From assembly GCA_964563335.1 (NCBI GenBank), contig CAZLWL010000002.1, positions 1-64,000 of the forward strand: a DNA stretch of 64,000 bases, given 5' to 3'. Below, piece by piece: positions 34,931 through 44,092 of this stretch (its first letter is position 1; every line of letters starts with the position of its first letter). The notes beneath the pieces were generated by a model, which saw only the letters and a program-made list of their open reading frames with translations, did not search any database and had not been told where the DNA came from. The DNA comes from QNBT01 sp964563335. GTDB taxonomy: Bacteria > Planctomycetota > Phycisphaerae > Sedimentisphaerales > Anaerohalosphaeraceae. The translations under genes and the position numbers were made by a program.

Positions 34931-35511
34931 TGAGTCGTATAGGTAAAAGACCTATCCATATTCCAAAAGGTGTCAAGGTAGAACAGGCTGGACGCAGCAT
35001 AAAGGTCTCCGGCCCGAAGGGGACATTGCAGATAGATTGCCTGGCGGGAATCGAGGTCAAGGTTGAGGGTGAGTCGAAGCAGATTTTGGTGAGCAATACA
35101 CAGCCCGATGTCAGGCATCAAAAGGCTCTGCACGGTACGATGCGTTCGTTGCTTAATAATATGGCGGTCGGAGTAAGCAGGGGATTTGAGAGGAAGATGC
35201 AGATTTTCGGTACCGGCTACAACGTCAAAGAACAGGGTGGTAAGTTGGTGTTTCAAGTCGGCTTTTCGCATCCGGTTGAGATCGCGATTCCCAAGAGCGT
35301 AAAGGTCGAGATAAAGACGCCGGTGACTCGAGGTAATGATGTGCCGGCGTTGTTTATGCTTTCAGGGCCTGACAAACAGGAATTGGGGCAGTTTGCGGCG
35401 AATATTCGCAAGATATGTCCGCCGGAGCCTTACAAGGGCAAGGGGATTCGTTATGCAGACGAAATCGTCAGGCGCAAGGTCGGAAAGGCGTTTACATCCG
35501 GGGCGATGTAA
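34930..35511 (+). CDS. rplF: 50S ribosomal protein L6
   Basis: A 193-residue protein near the sarcin-ricin loop. MSRIGKRPIHIPKGVKV opens the first repeat domain, and the second includes QFAANIRKICPPEPYKGKGIRY. The start overlaps the rpsH stop, implying coupled translation. Length slightly above E. coli. A 212-base repeat-filled spacer follows. Confidence 0.97.
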   Translation: MSRIGKRPIHIPKGVKVEQAGRSIKVSGPKGTLQIDCLAGIEVKVEGESKQILVSNTQPDVRHQKALHGTMRSLLNNMAVGVSRGFERKMQIFGTGYNVKEQGGKLVFQVGFSHPVEIAIPKSVKVEIKTPVTRGNDVPALFMLSGPDKQELGQFAANIRKICPPEPYKGKGIRYADEIVRRKVGKAFTSGAM

Positions 35512-35518
35512 AAAAATT

Positions 35519-35656
35519 GATAGTGTTTAGTGAATAGTCGTTAGTGAATAATGCTTAGAAACTATCTCAAAATTGTTACCCTGAGCGCAGCGAAGGGTCT
35601 CTTATCACTATTACGAGGAGATTCTTCGTCCCGATACATCGGGACTCAGAATGACG
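35519..35656. repeat. Repeat cluster in the rplF-rplR spacer
   Basis: Three kinds of short repeats occur in this gene-free 212-base spacer. Heptamer-like TAGTGAA and TAGTCGT units lie at 35521-35560. The palindromic CCCTGAGCGCAGCGAAGGG lies at 35579-35597. An AGATTC...CAGAATGAC element with a GTCCCGA/TCGGGAC core lies at 35619-35653. It is the most repeat-dense gap inside the ribosomal gene run. Confidence 0.75.
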
Positions 35657-35723
35657 CGCGTATTGCATATTCATTTTGTTAGACGCTTTTAGTCTGGTTT
35701 GATTAATTTGGGAATTGGCTTTT

Positions 35724-36089
35724 ATGCAGTCCGACAAGATAAGAAAAGCGAGAATAAGGCGCAAGTTTCGAACGCGAAAGAAGATTTTTGGTACGCCTGA
35801 GCGGCCGAGGCTTTCAGTCTTCCGCTCCAACAGGCACATATATGCGCAGATAATAGATGATTATGCCTCGGCGACTCTTGCTTCTGCGAGCACGCGGGCG
35901 AAGAGTTTGCGCAGACAGATAGCCCAAGGCGGTAATAAGGCGGCGGCCGAGGCGGTTGGCAAGGCGATAGCAAAGCAGGCGATTGGTGTTGGTATCAAAT
36001 GTGTGTGTTTCGACAGGAGCCGGTATAGTTATCATGGCAGGGCAAAGGCCTTGGCGGAAGCGGCGAGAGAGGCGGGTCTGGCGTTTTGA
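35724..36089 (+). CDS. rplR: 50S ribosomal protein L18
   Basis: A 121-residue 5S rRNA-binding protein. KIFGTPERPRLSVFRSNRHIYAQIIDD and FDRSRYSYHGRAKALAEAAREAGLAF are diagnostic. ATG 35724 was taken as start; TTG 35715 is in frame but less likely. No strong Shine-Dalgarno is seen. Confidence 0.96.
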   Translation: MQSDKIRKARIRRKFRTRKKIFGTPERPRLSVFRSNRHIYAQIIDDYASATLASASTRAKSLRRQIAQGGNKAAAEAVGKAIAKQAIGVGIKCVCFDRSRYSYHGRAKALAEAAREAGLAF

Positions 36090-36153
36090 GTTTTGAGTTT
36101 TTGCTCTGAATTTTTATGTAATCGGTTTTGTAAAAATTAGATGGAGATTATAA

Positions 36154-36672
36154 TTGGCGCAAGAAGCGGTTAAAACGGGTATTCCGGGGGAACAACTGTT
36201 AGAGGATACCGTAGTGAAGGTGTTTCGCAGTGCGAAGGTCGTCAAAGGCGGCCGCCGGTTCAGTTTTGCTGCGCTGGTGGTTGTGGGAGACCGTAATGGG
36301 ACGGTCGGCATCGGCTACGGTAAGGCGAATGAAGTTCCTCCTGCGGTTGAGAAGGCGGTCAAGGACGCTAAAAAGAATCTGAATGGTGTTTCATTGGTTG
36401 GCGGTACGCTGCCGCATAAGGTTGTCGGCAAGTGCAGGTCGACGAGTATAACTATGGTTCCGGCCAGTCCCGGTACAGGTGTGATCGCCGGCAGCACGGC
36501 CCGTGCCGTTCTCGAATATGCAGGCGTTCGCAATGTGCTGACGAAGATTAACGGCAGCACATCGGCCAAGAACGTCGTCAAAGCCGTCATGGATGGCTTG
36601 CTAAGGTTGCGTGATAAGGATGCGGTCGAATCCCTCCGCGGAGTAAAGGTTGAAACAGTTAGAAGGTGGTGA
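36154..36672 (+). CDS. rpsE: 30S ribosomal protein S5
   Basis: A 172-residue protein of the decoding and mRNA-entry region. The double-stranded RNA-binding fold includes FSFAALVVVGDRNGTVGIGYGKANEVPPAVEKA; the C-terminal domain includes PASPGTGVIAGSTARAVLEYAGV. The start is a TTG at 36154 with TGGAG upstream. rplO begins only seven bases after the stop, leaving no room for rpmD (L30). Confidence 0.97.
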   Translation: MAQEAVKTGIPGEQLLEDTVVKVFRSAKVVKGGRRFSFAALVVVGDRNGTVGIGYGKANEVPPAVEKAVKDAKKNLNGVSLVGGTLPHKVVGKCRSTSITMVPASPGTGVIAGSTARAVLEYAGVRNVLTKINGSTSAKNVVKAVMDGLLRLRDKDAVESLRGVKVETVRRW

Positions 36673-36679
36673 TGTCAAA

Positions 36680-37129
36680 ATGTTAAGCGACGAAATAACT
36701 GCGATTGCCGGTGGGCATAAAGGGCCCAGGCGTGTGGGTAGAGGTAAAGGCTCTGGTCGCGGCAAGACGTGCGGCCGTGGGCATAAGGGCTGTGGTAGCA
36801 GATCAGGTTCGTCTATTCGTCCGACTTATGAGGGCGGTCAGATGCCGCTTTTCCGAAGGCTGCCGAAGCGCGGCTTCAGCAATTACAACTTCGCGAGGCG
36901 ATATGAGGTGGTAAACGTTTCTCAGCTTGAGAATATGTTTGATGACGGTGCGGCAATAAACGTACAGGTGTTGGTGGGTGTAGGTTTGGTGGACAGCGTC
37001 AAGAGCAGGGTCAAAGTTCTTGGCGACGGCGAGTTGACCAAGAAGCTGGACATAACCGCGCATAAATTCAGCAAGAGCGCCGAGCAGAAGATATTCGGCT
37101 GCGGCGGTACGGCGAAGGTGGTTGCTTAA
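36680..37129 (+). CDS. rplO: 50S ribosomal protein L15
   Basis: A 149-residue assembly protein. The Gly/Arg-rich N-terminal tail GPRRVGRGKGSGRGKTCGRGHKG and GGQMPLFRRLPKRGFSN are typical; the C-terminus includes AHKFSKSAEQKI. ATG 36680 is preceded by AAGGTGGTG; an in-frame ATG at 36650 lies inside rpsE. secY follows after 29 bases. Confidence 0.96.
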   Translation: MLSDEITAIAGGHKGPRRVGRGKGSGRGKTCGRGHKGCGSRSGSSIRPTYEGGQMPLFRRLPKRGFSNYNFARRYEVVNVSQLENMFDDGAAINVQVLVGVGLVDSVKSRVKVLGDGELTKKLDITAHKFSKSAEQKIFGCGGTAKVVA

Positions 37130-37158
37130 TATCGGGATAGTAACAAGGATAAAGTGAA

Positions 37159-38514
37159 ATGTTCGGAAGAGTGACAAACATCTTTAAGATTCCGGATTTG
37201 CGGAACAAGATACTGTTTACGGTGGCTCTTCTGTGTATATACAGGATCGGGTTTCATATTTCGATTCCGGGATTTGACCAGGTTAAGATATCGCAAATGA
37301 CGGGCAGCCGGAGTACGGATTCGCCGATCGGCAGGGTGGCTGAATACCTTCAGATGTTTAGCGGCGGCAGGCTTGACAAGACGAGTTTGTTCGGTCTGGG
37401 CATTATGCCTTATATCTCCGCTTCTATTATTTTGATGCTTCTTGGCGAGGTTCTTCCGGCCCTTCGCAAGCTCAGGCAGGAGGGCCAGACCGGTTATAAG
37501 AAAATTCAGGAGTATACGCGGTATTTAACGGTGCCGTTGTGCATTATCCAATCGATGATGATTATGAAGATGTTTGGAGGACTCACTTACGCCGGAATGG
37601 GAGGGCAGGCTGTCTTTATGGGCGTTGTGGGGATGACAGCAGGGACGGTGTTTTTAATGTGGCTTGGTGAGCAGATAGACGAGTACGGTATCGGCAACGG
37701 TATAAGTTTGCTGATCATGGCGGGGATTGTTTCGCGGATGCCAGGTGCGATAATGACGGTTTGGAACAACGCAGATTTCCGCGTCGGCGCTGCCACGGGC
37801 AAATATGGGCCGGGCACAATACTGTTTTTGTTGGCGGCATTTGTCTTTGTAGTTGCGGGGGCGATACTGATAACACAGGGGCAGCGAAGGATACCGATTC
37901 AACAGGCCAGGCAAATGCGCGGCAGGCGGATGTACGGCGGCCAGAGGCATTATTTGCCTCTTCGGGTCAATCATGGCGGAGTGATGCCGATTATCTTTGC
38001 TTCGAGTTTGATGATGTTTCCCCCGATTGTTATCCAGCAGCTTGAGCGCATAAAGAGTCTGAGTGGCACGGCTTTTTTGTCTCAGTTGCAGGCGGCATTT
38101 ATGCCTTCGTCTTTCACTTACAATGTAATGTTTGTTGTTATGATATTTGCGTTTGCGTACTTCTGGACGACGGTTCAGTTTCAGCCCAAGGATATGGCCA
38201 AGCGTCTTCGTGATTCGGGCAGCTTCATTCCGGGTCTTCGTCCCGGGCACCGAACGGCGGAATACCTTGAGACGGTGATGATTCGAATAACATACTTTGG
38301 TGCCGCATTTTTGGCGTTTATCGCGGTAGTGCCGAGCCTCATAGTTCAACTGATGGGGGTCGAATGGCGAATTGCGACATTTTTGGGCGGGACGGGCTTA
38401 CTGATTGTCGTCAGTGTTTCGCTTGACCTGGTTCAGAGGATAGAGGCGAACCTGATAATGCGACACTACGAAGGCTTCACTGATGTTGGCAGGATTAAAG
38501 GAGCGTACAGGTGA
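37159..38514 (+). CDS. secY: Preprotein translocase channel SecY
   Basis: The 451-residue membrane channel. Ten hydrophobic helices can be traced. Typical motifs are GIMPYISASIILMLL (helix 2), EQIDEYGIGNGISLLIMAGI, YLPLRVNHGGVMPIIFASSL, TTVQFQPKDMAKRLRDSGSFIPG and the C-terminal MRHYEGF. The stop codon overlaps the adk GTG start by four bases. Confidence 0.98.
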   Translation: MFGRVTNIFKIPDLRNKILFTVALLCIYRIGFHISIPGFDQVKISQMTGSRSTDSPIGRVAEYLQMFSGGRLDKTSLFGLGIMPYISASIILMLLGEVLPALRKLRQEGQTGYKKIQEYTRYLTVPLCIIQSMMIMKMFGGLTYAGMGGQAVFMGVVGMTAGTVFLMWLGEQIDEYGIGNGISLLIMAGIVSRMPGAIMTVWNNADFRVGAATGKYGPGTILFLLAAFVFVVAGAILITQGQRRIPIQQARQMRGRRMYGGQRHYLPLRVNHGGVMPIIFASSLMMFPPIVIQQLERIKSLSGTAFLSQLQAAFMPSSFTYNVMFVVMIFAFAYFWTTVQFQPKDMAKRLRDSGSFIPGLRPGHRTAEYLETVMIRITYFGAAFLAFIAVVPSLIVQLMGVEWRIATFLGGTGLLIVVSVSLDLVQRIEANLIMRHYEGFTDVGRIKGAYR

Positions 38515-39170
38515 GACTGATTTTGTTGGGACCGCCCGGTGCGGGCAAGGGTACGCAGTGTAAGCGTATTGCCGACAGGTATGAGATAGCACACTTGTCG
38601 AGTGGCGACATTCTTCGAGCTGAGCGGGCGGCGGGGAGCGAACTCGGGCAAAAGGCTCAAAAATATATGGATTCGGGCCGGTTGGTGCCGGATGGTATTA
38701 TTATCAGCATGATGATTGACGCGATGATAAAGGCGGTTGGGGGGTATGTTTTGGACGGTTTTCCACGGACGGTGGTGCAGGCTGAGGAATTAGATAAGTC
38801 GCTGGCTGAAGCGGGCGAGGAAATAACAGGAATTGTCAACTTGCGGGTGTCAGACGACCGGATTGCGGGCCGACTGACGGGTCGAAGAAGCTGTACGCAA
38901 TGCGGCGCGGTTTATCATATAGAAAACCTGAAGCCGCATGTGGAAGGTATTTGTGACAGGGACGGTGAAGTGCTTGTTCAGCGAGCCGACGATACGCCTG
39001 AGGTAGTTGCCGACAGGCTTAAGGCTTACCATGAGCAGACGACTGCGGTCGTGGATTACTATGAGGGCAGAGGCAAAGCGGTTATTGATGTTGACGCTGC
39101 CGGTGGGATTGAAGAAGTAACGGCGTCGATATTTTCGAAACTTGACGTGCTCTGCAGCCAGGTTGGTTAG
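38511..39170 (+). CDS. adk: Adenylate kinase, zinc-LID form
   Basis: 219 residues; catalyses AMP + ATP = 2 ADP. The P loop is GPPGAGKGTQCKRI, the AMP-binding stretch includes LSSGDILRA and GFPRT, and the LID begins GRRSCTQCGAVYH and continues through GICDRDGE, giving a Cys3/Asp-type zinc site. The GTG start overlaps the secY stop in GTGA, a translational coupling signal. The gene abuts map directly. Confidence 0.97.
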   Translation: MRLILLGPPGAGKGTQCKRIADRYEIAHLSSGDILRAERAAGSELGQKAQKYMDSGRLVPDGIIISMMIDAMIKAVGGYVLDGFPRTVVQAEELDKSLAEAGEEITGIVNLRVSDDRIAGRLTGRRSCTQCGAVYHIENLKPHVEGICDRDGEVLVQRADDTPEVVADRLKAYHEQTTAVVDYYEGRGKAVIDVDAAGGIEEVTASIFSKLDVLCSQVG

Positions 39171-39947
39171 ATGGCTATAACGCTCAGAAGCAGCAGAGAG
39201 ATAGCACTGCTTCGCAGTGCTGGGTTGATAGTGGCCGAGGTTCTTTCAAAAGTGCAGGACGCAGCGAAGTCGGGGACGAGTACCAGTCGGCTGGACGAGC
39301 TGGCGGCCGAGATAACCGCTGGTGCGGGCGGCAAGGCATTGTTTAAGGGAGTCGAAAGTCCCTATGCCAAACGACCGTTTCCAGGGATCATTTGTGCATC
39401 GATAAATGAACAGGTGGTTCACGGTATTCCATCGCCGAAGACTCGGCTGAAGGATGGAGACATTTTGAGCGTGGATTTCGGGGTAAAGCTGGCCGGTTAC
39501 TGCGGGGATGCGGCTGTTACTTTCGGAATCGGAAAGGTTTCGGCGGCTAAACAGAAGCTTATGGATGTTACGAAGCAGCTTCTTGACATTACGATAGCCA
39601 CCTCGGCCCCCGGCTTGAAATGGAGCCGGATTGCCGGCCGGATGGAAGCGTGCGCGAAGCGCGCGGGATTCTCAATAGTGAAGGATTTTGTCGGTCATGG
39701 TATCGGAAGGCAGATGCATGAGGACCCGAAGATACCGAACTTTGTGAGTGAAGAACTCCTAAAGAACGATATAATCTTGCGGGAAGGAATGATACTGGCG
39801 GTGGAGCCTATGGTGAACATGGGCAGCAGTTCGGTCAGGACGCTGCGCGACGGCTGGACGGTTGTGACGAAAGACGGTAAGTGCTCTGCTCATTTTGAGC
39901 ATACGATAGCGATAGTGAAAAGTGGTTGTGAGGTGTTGACGGCGTAG
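39171..39947 (+). CDS. map: Methionine aminopeptidase type I
   Basis: 258 residues; removes the initiator methionine from nascent proteins. The five metal ligands are visible: two Asp in VDFGVKLAGYCGDAAVTFG, His in GHGIGRQMHEDP, Glu in ILAVEPMV and Glu in HFEHTIAI. The ATG follows the adk stop with no gap. Confidence 0.97.
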   Translation: MAITLRSSREIALLRSAGLIVAEVLSKVQDAAKSGTSTSRLDELAAEITAGAGGKALFKGVESPYAKRPFPGIICASINEQVVHGIPSPKTRLKDGDILSVDFGVKLAGYCGDAAVTFGIGKVSAAKQKLMDVTKQLLDITIATSAPGLKWSRIAGRMEACAKRAGFSIVKDFVGHGIGRQMHEDPKIPNFVSEELLKNDIILREGMILAVEPMVNMGSSSVRTLRDGWTVVTKDGKCSAHFEHTIAIVKSGCEVLTA

Positions 39948-40014
39948 GTGATAATGGCGCAAGAAGCAGGACGGCAGAGGAAAAGGACAGGAATGATTAG
40001 CCGTGGGAAAGGCC

Positions 40015-40230
40015 ATGGTTAAGAAAGACGCAATCAGACTTGAAGCGAAGGTAATCGACGCATTGCCGAACGCGATGTTCAAGGTTGAGCTTGAAAATGG
40101 TCATCAGGTTCTGGCACATGTGTCGGGCAAGATGCGGATGCATTTTATTCGGATTCTGCCGGGCGACAAAGTGACTGTTGAGATGAGTCCGTACGACCTG
40201 TCCCGAGGGCGCATAGTCCTGCGAAACTGA
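40015..40230 (+). CDS. infA: Translation initiation factor IF-1
   Basis: A 71-residue OB-fold protein that blocks the A site during initiation. ALPNAMFKVELENGHQVLAHVSGKMRMHFIRILPGDKV is the family core, ending DLSRGRIVLR. ATG 40015 aligns with the usual MAKED start; GTG 40003 in the same frame would add four residues. It lies at the standard place between map and rpmJ. Confidence 0.95.
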   Translation: MVKKDAIRLEAKVIDALPNAMFKVELENGHQVLAHVSGKMRMHFIRILPGDKVTVEMSPYDLSRGRIVLRN

Positions 40231-40254
40231 AAATTGAGAATAGACGGTGGTATT

Positions 40255-40371
40255 ATGAAGGTTCGAAGTTCGGTAAAACGCATCTGTGAGAAATGTAAGT
40301 TGATTCGGCGCAAAGGCATTATACGAGTGATTTGCTCGGCGAATCCCCGTCATAAACAGCGACAGGGCTGA
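40255..40371 (+). CDS. rpmJ: 50S ribosomal protein L36
   Basis: A 38-residue protein of the large subunit. MKVRSSVKRICEKCKLIRRKG and the final CSANPRHKQRQG give a zinc knuckle with CxxC, a third Cys and a His. The length is typical. Located between infA and rpsM, as is usual. Confidence 0.97.
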   Translation: MKVRSSVKRICEKCKLIRRKGIIRVICSANPRHKQRQG

Positions 40372-40409
40372 AGTGAGTTTTTGGGTTTTAGGCTTTAACA
40401 GGAGTTGTT

Positions 40410-40793
40410 ATGCCGCGTATAGTTGGTGTTGATGTTCCAAACAGTAAGCCGGTATGGGTGGCACTGACGTATATTCATGGCATCGGTAAGCGCACGGCCG
40501 ATATGGTTTTGAAGGAGGCCGGCATTGAGAAAACGGTCAAAGCCGGCAAACTTACGGAAGATGAAGTAAGCCGAATAACGCAGATTATCGACCGTGAGTG
40601 TATTGTTGAAGGTCAGCTTCGGCGTCAGATCTCGCAGAACATAGCTCGTCTGCGCGACATAACCTGTTATAGAGGGATACGGCACCGGCGTGGATTGCCG
40701 GTACGCGGGCAGCAGACTCGAAGCAATGCAAGGACGCGCAAAGGCAAGAAGAAGACCGTCGCGGGCAAGAAAGGTGTGAAAGAGTTGAGGTAG
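40410..40793 (+). CDS. rpsM: 30S ribosomal protein S13
   Basis: A 127-residue protein at the top of the 30S head that contacts P-site tRNA with its tail. PRIVGVDVPNSKPVWVALTYIHGIGK, DITCYRGIRHRRGLPVRGQQTRSNARTRKG and a Lys-rich end are typical. Length normal. Confidence 0.98.
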   Translation: MPRIVGVDVPNSKPVWVALTYIHGIGKRTADMVLKEAGIEKTVKAGKLTEDEVSRITQIIDRECIVEGQLRRQISQNIARLRDITCYRGIRHRRGLPVRGQQTRSNARTRKGKKKTVAGKKGVKELR

Positions 40794-40841
40794 CGGTTGC
40801 TTTTAGAGCTGGTTTTTTATATTTTGGGATAGGTGACGCGA

Positions 40842-41222
40842 ATGGCCAGAAGTATCAGGCGAGGAGTCAGAAAAAACGTTATACGTGCAATAGTCTATAT
40901 TAAGGCAACGTTCAATAACACGTTGGTCACCATTACGGATATGAACGGTGATACGATTTGCCGGGACTCAGCAGGAACCGTCGGCTTTAAGGGTTCGAGA
41001 AAGAGCACGCCTTTTGCAGCGCAAAGGGCGGCGGAGAAGTGCGCCCGCGCGGCGATGCGTTACGGAGTACGTGAAGTAGAGATTAGGGTTAAGGGTCCGG
41101 GTTCCGGGCGTGAGTCGGCGATATCGGCGATTCAGCAGGCCGGTCTCAGAATTTCGTCGATAGAGGATATTACACCGATTCCTCACAACGGATGCCGGCC
41201 TCGTAAAAGAAGAAGGGTGTAA
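40842..41222 (+). CDS. rpsK: 30S ribosomal protein S11
   Basis: A 126-residue platform protein. ATFNNTLVTITDMNGDTI, KGSRKSTPFAAQRAAE and the C-terminal SIEDITPIPHNGCRPRKRRRV are diagnostic. ATG 40842 was chosen, with AGGTG 6 nt upstream; a GTG at 40833 is an alternative. Confidence 0.97.
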   Translation: MARSIRRGVRKNVIRAIVYIKATFNNTLVTITDMNGDTICRDSAGTVGFKGSRKSTPFAAQRAAEKCARAAMRYGVREVEIRVKGPGSGRESAISAIQQAGLRISSIEDITPIPHNGCRPRKRRRV

Positions 41223-41248
41223 GGAATAGTGATTAGTTCTTAGTTAGA

Positions 41249-41270
41249 TCCCGCATCAAGTGCGGGACAA
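41249..41270. repeat. Small palindrome in the rpsK-rpsD spacer
   Basis: CCCGCA and TGCGGG (41251-41256 and 41262-41267) flank TCAAG; TAGTTCTTAGTTAG-like heptamers lie just before it. Another small repeat in a ribosomal spacer. Confidence 0.65.
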
Positions 41271-41306
41271 GGTTTTGAGTTGAGTGTGTTTGGAAGTTGA
41301 GTTGAT

Positions 41307-41939
41307 ATGGGACGTTATCTTGGATCATCGTGTAAGCATTGCCGCCGGGAAGGCATGAAACTGATGCTTAAAAGCGGCAGGTGTGAGACAGGCAAGTGTG
41401 CCGTGGAGAAGCGTGAGCGGATGATGGGACCTGGTATGCATGGCTGGCGACGCGGCAGAAGTAGTGACTACGGAGTTCGGCTTCGAGAGAAACAGAAAGT
41501 CAAAAGATACTACGGTTTGGGCGAGAAGCAGTTCTTGCGGTATTTCCACAAGGCGGAACGCACGAAAGGCAACACGGGCCAGGTCCTGCTGGAGCTTTTG
41601 GAGAGACGCCTCGATAACGTTGCTTACAAAGTCAACTTCGCGCCGTCACGCAAAGCGGCGAGGCAGTTAATCAATCACGGGCATGTTTGTATTAACGGGC
41701 GCAAGGTCAACATAGCGGATTTCACGTTGGCCGTTGGCGATAAGATTGAATTGAAGGATTCGGCCAAGAGCCGCAACTTAGTCAAGGCGCAGTTGTCGAG
41801 CAATCCCAACTATATGGTTCAGGGCTGGCTGCAGGTCGACCCGGACAAGCCTGCAGCTACCGTAGTCGGATTGCCGAGTCGTGATGATATTCAGCTTGTG
41901 ATTGAGGAACATTTAGTGGTTGAGTTTTGTTCGAGGTAG
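41307..41939 (+). CDS. rpsD: 30S ribosomal protein S4, zinc-binding form
   Basis: A 210-residue 16S rRNA assembly protein. The N-terminus carries four Cys (SCKHCRREG and GRCETGKCAVEKR), the C+ zinc form. The S4 RNA-binding domain is RRLDNVAYKVNFAPSRKAARQLINHGHVCINGRKV. Length normal. Confidence 0.97.
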   Translation: MGRYLGSSCKHCRREGMKLMLKSGRCETGKCAVEKRERMMGPGMHGWRRGRSSDYGVRLREKQKVKRYYGLGEKQFLRYFHKAERTKGNTGQVLLELLERRLDNVAYKVNFAPSRKAARQLINHGHVCINGRKVNIADFTLAVGDKIELKDSAKSRNLVKAQLSSNPNYMVQGWLQVDPDKPAATVVGLPSRDDIQLVIEEHLVVEFCSR

Positions 41940-42056
41940 TTTTTATATTGATGTAAAGTAATGGTTGCGGCGAATAGCAGAGAGCAGTTTTCGTCGAAAG
42001 TTGGCCGAGGACAGAGGCTGCTGAGAACATTTGCCGCGTTTTTTAGGAGGCCATAA

Positions 42057-43058
42057 ATGAGAATAACGTGGAGAGGATTAGAGTTACCGACGCGGATTGA
42101 ACGCGACAAGGAGGTGTCGTCGGAAACCTACGGCAGGTTCTATATTGAGCCGTTTGAGCGGGGTTTTGGCACGACTATCGGTAACAGCCTGCGTCGTGTC
42201 CTGCTTTCGTCGTTGGAGGGAAGCGCGATAACCTCGGTCAGAATCAGCGGTGTTGACCATGAGTTTTCGACAATCAAGGGGCTTATGGAGGACGTTACAG
42301 ATATAGTTATGAACATCAAAAAGCTTATCGTGCGTTCACAGGCTGAGGAACCGAGGACAATTACAGTCAAAGCTAAAAGCAAGGGTAAGGTTACAGCGGG
42401 CATGATTGAGACCGACCCACTGGTCGAGATAACCAACAAGGACGTCGTTTTGGCGACACTGACTGAGAATGTCAACTTCGAGATGGAGATGGTGGTTGAT
42501 AGCGGGAGGGGGTATTCGCCGGCGTCTGAGAGGATTGCGGAAGCTGACAGGTTTAATCAGGAAATCGGTAGAATAGAGATTGACGCGATTTACTCGCCGG
42601 TTTTACGTGTCAGATACAGGACGGATGATACGCGCGTTGGCCAGCGCACAAATTATGACAAGCTGACGCTGGAGATTTGGACTGACGGCACGGTTTCACC
42701 GGAAATGGCGCTGGTAGAGGCAGGGAAGATTCTACGCAAGTACATCAACCCGTTCGTTCAGTATTCGGAAATCGGAGAAGATACTGTTGCCGAAGAGACG
42801 GTCTCGGAAGACGCTAAGGGGGCCGGTGTGGATGAAGAATTGACGGCTAAGCTGGCAATGCCGATCGAGTCATTGGAACTGACGGTCAGGTCCAACAATT
42901 GTCTTGAGTCAAATCATATTGCCACGGTTGAACAGTTAGTCAATAAGACGGACGCTGATTTGCTGAAAATTCGCAGCTTTGGTAAGACAAGCTTAAGGGA
43001 AGTCAAGAGAAAACTGGCGGATATGGGTTTGTCTTTGGGCATGACAGAGGAGGACTGA
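42057..43058 (+). CDS. rpoA: RNA polymerase alpha subunit
   Basis: 333 residues. The N-terminal dimerisation domain includes RFYIEPFERGFGTTIGNSLRRVLLSSLEG; the C-terminal DNA-binding domain includes NCLESNHIATVEQLVNKTDADLLKIRSFGKTSLREVKRKL. ATG 42057 is preceded by TAGGAGG at 42042-42048. The same C-terminal domain appears twice in the protein encoded at 54271-55566. Confidence 0.98.
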   Translation: MRITWRGLELPTRIERDKEVSSETYGRFYIEPFERGFGTTIGNSLRRVLLSSLEGSAITSVRISGVDHEFSTIKGLMEDVTDIVMNIKKLIVRSQAEEPRTITVKAKSKGKVTAGMIETDPLVEITNKDVVLATLTENVNFEMEMVVDSGRGYSPASERIAEADRFNQEIGRIEIDAIYSPVLRVRYRTDDTRVGQRTNYDKLTLEIWTDGTVSPEMALVEAGKILRKYINPFVQYSEIGEDTVAEETVSEDAKGAGVDEELTAKLAMPIESLELTVRSNNCLESNHIATVEQLVNKTDADLLKIRSFGKTSLREVKRKLADMGLSLGMTEED

Positions 43059-43127
43059 TTGTCTTGGCCGAATCGGTGAATATGAGTGAATGAATAACGA
43101 ATCGATCAACGTAGAAAGGTTAACCGT

Positions 43128-43613
43128 ATGCGTCATCGAGTGGCGGGAACTCGTTTAAGTCGAACAAGCGGACACCGTTTGGCGATGCGTCGAAATCTGG
43201 TGTCGTCCCTTTTTGAGCATGAGACGATTTCAACGACTATCCAGAAGGCAAAAGAGGTGCGAGGCTTTGCCGAGAAACTGATTACGCTGGCCAGGAAGGG
43301 TGACCTGCCATCGCGTCGTCGAGCAATTTCACTTTTGGGTAATCGGGCGATATACAAGGATGAAGACGGCGAGATGGCCAGGAGCGGCACGGTTGTTGGC
43401 AAGTTGTTCAGTGAACTGGGACCGCGTTATCTTGACAGGCCCGGGGGATACACGCGGATAATACGTCTTGCCAAAAGAAGGCTCGGCGACAACGGGCAGT
43501 TGGTTTTGCTGCAGCTTGTCGGCCAGGAAGAGCAGGCCGCTAAAGAGCAGTCACGGGGCAAGAAAAAAGGCCGGGGCAAGAAGCGTTCAAAACGAGCCGA
43601 TAGCAACGGTTGA
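43128..43613 (+). CDS. rplQ: 50S ribosomal protein L17
   Basis: 161 residues; core motif MRHRVAGTRLSRTSGHRLAMRRNLVSSLFEHETISTT and PGGYTRIIRLAKRRLGDNGQLVLLQLV. It has an extra basic C-terminal tail of about 35 residues (KEQSRGKKKGRGKKRSKRA). It ends the alpha gene set. Confidence 0.97.
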   Translation: MRHRVAGTRLSRTSGHRLAMRRNLVSSLFEHETISTTIQKAKEVRGFAEKLITLARKGDLPSRRRAISLLGNRAIYKDEDGEMARSGTVVGKLFSELGPRYLDRPGGYTRIIRLAKRRLGDNGQLVLLQLVGQEEQAAKEQSRGKKKGRGKKRSKRADSNG

Positions 43614-43657
43614 ATATCGTGTTGAATGGGAGCAGCGCAAATTCTGAGGCACCCTAA

Positions 43658-44074
43658 ATGAGTACGAATGATTGCATCTTCTGTAAGATAGTAAGCGGCG
43701 AGATTCCGTGCAAGAAGATCTATGAGGATGAAGCAGTGCTTGCCTTTCTGGATATTCGGCCTGTCAGCGATGGGCATACACTGGTAGTCCCTAAAGCGCA
43801 TTTTGAGAAGCTTCATCAGTGCCCGCCTGAGGTTCTGAGTAAGGTCAGCTCCTGTGTGGGCAAGATTGTCCAGGCGGTTATCGGCGCCGTGGGAGCGGCC
43901 GGATATAATGTATTGTGCAACAACGGCCGGGTGGCGGGGCAATTGGTGGACCATATGCATTTTCATATAATACCGCGAAATGAAGGTGACGAGGTGTTCA
44001 CACGTTGGCCTGCGTATGAGTATGAACAGGGCCGCGCCGATGCAATCGCCGAAAAGATTTGTGAAAGACTTTAG
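43658..44074 (+). CDS. HIT-family hydrolase (HinT-like)
   Basis: A 138-residue small nucleotide-binding protein. DCIFCKIVSGEIPCKKIYEDE, the middle DIRPVSDGHTLVVPKAHFE and the histidine triad DHMHFHIIPR (His-x-His-x-His) are complete. HinT-type members hydrolyse phosphoramidates of nucleotides in the cytosol; the real substrate is unknown. Conserved length, with the ATG 44 bases after rplQ. Confidence 0.93.
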   Translation: MSTNDCIFCKIVSGEIPCKKIYEDEAVLAFLDIRPVSDGHTLVVPKAHFEKLHQCPPEVLSKVSSCVGKIVQAVIGAVGAAGYNVLCNNGRVAGQLVDHMHFHIIPRNEGDEVFTRWPAYEYEQGRADAIAEKICERL

Positions 44075-44092
44075 TTTTGCAGACTTTGGCTA

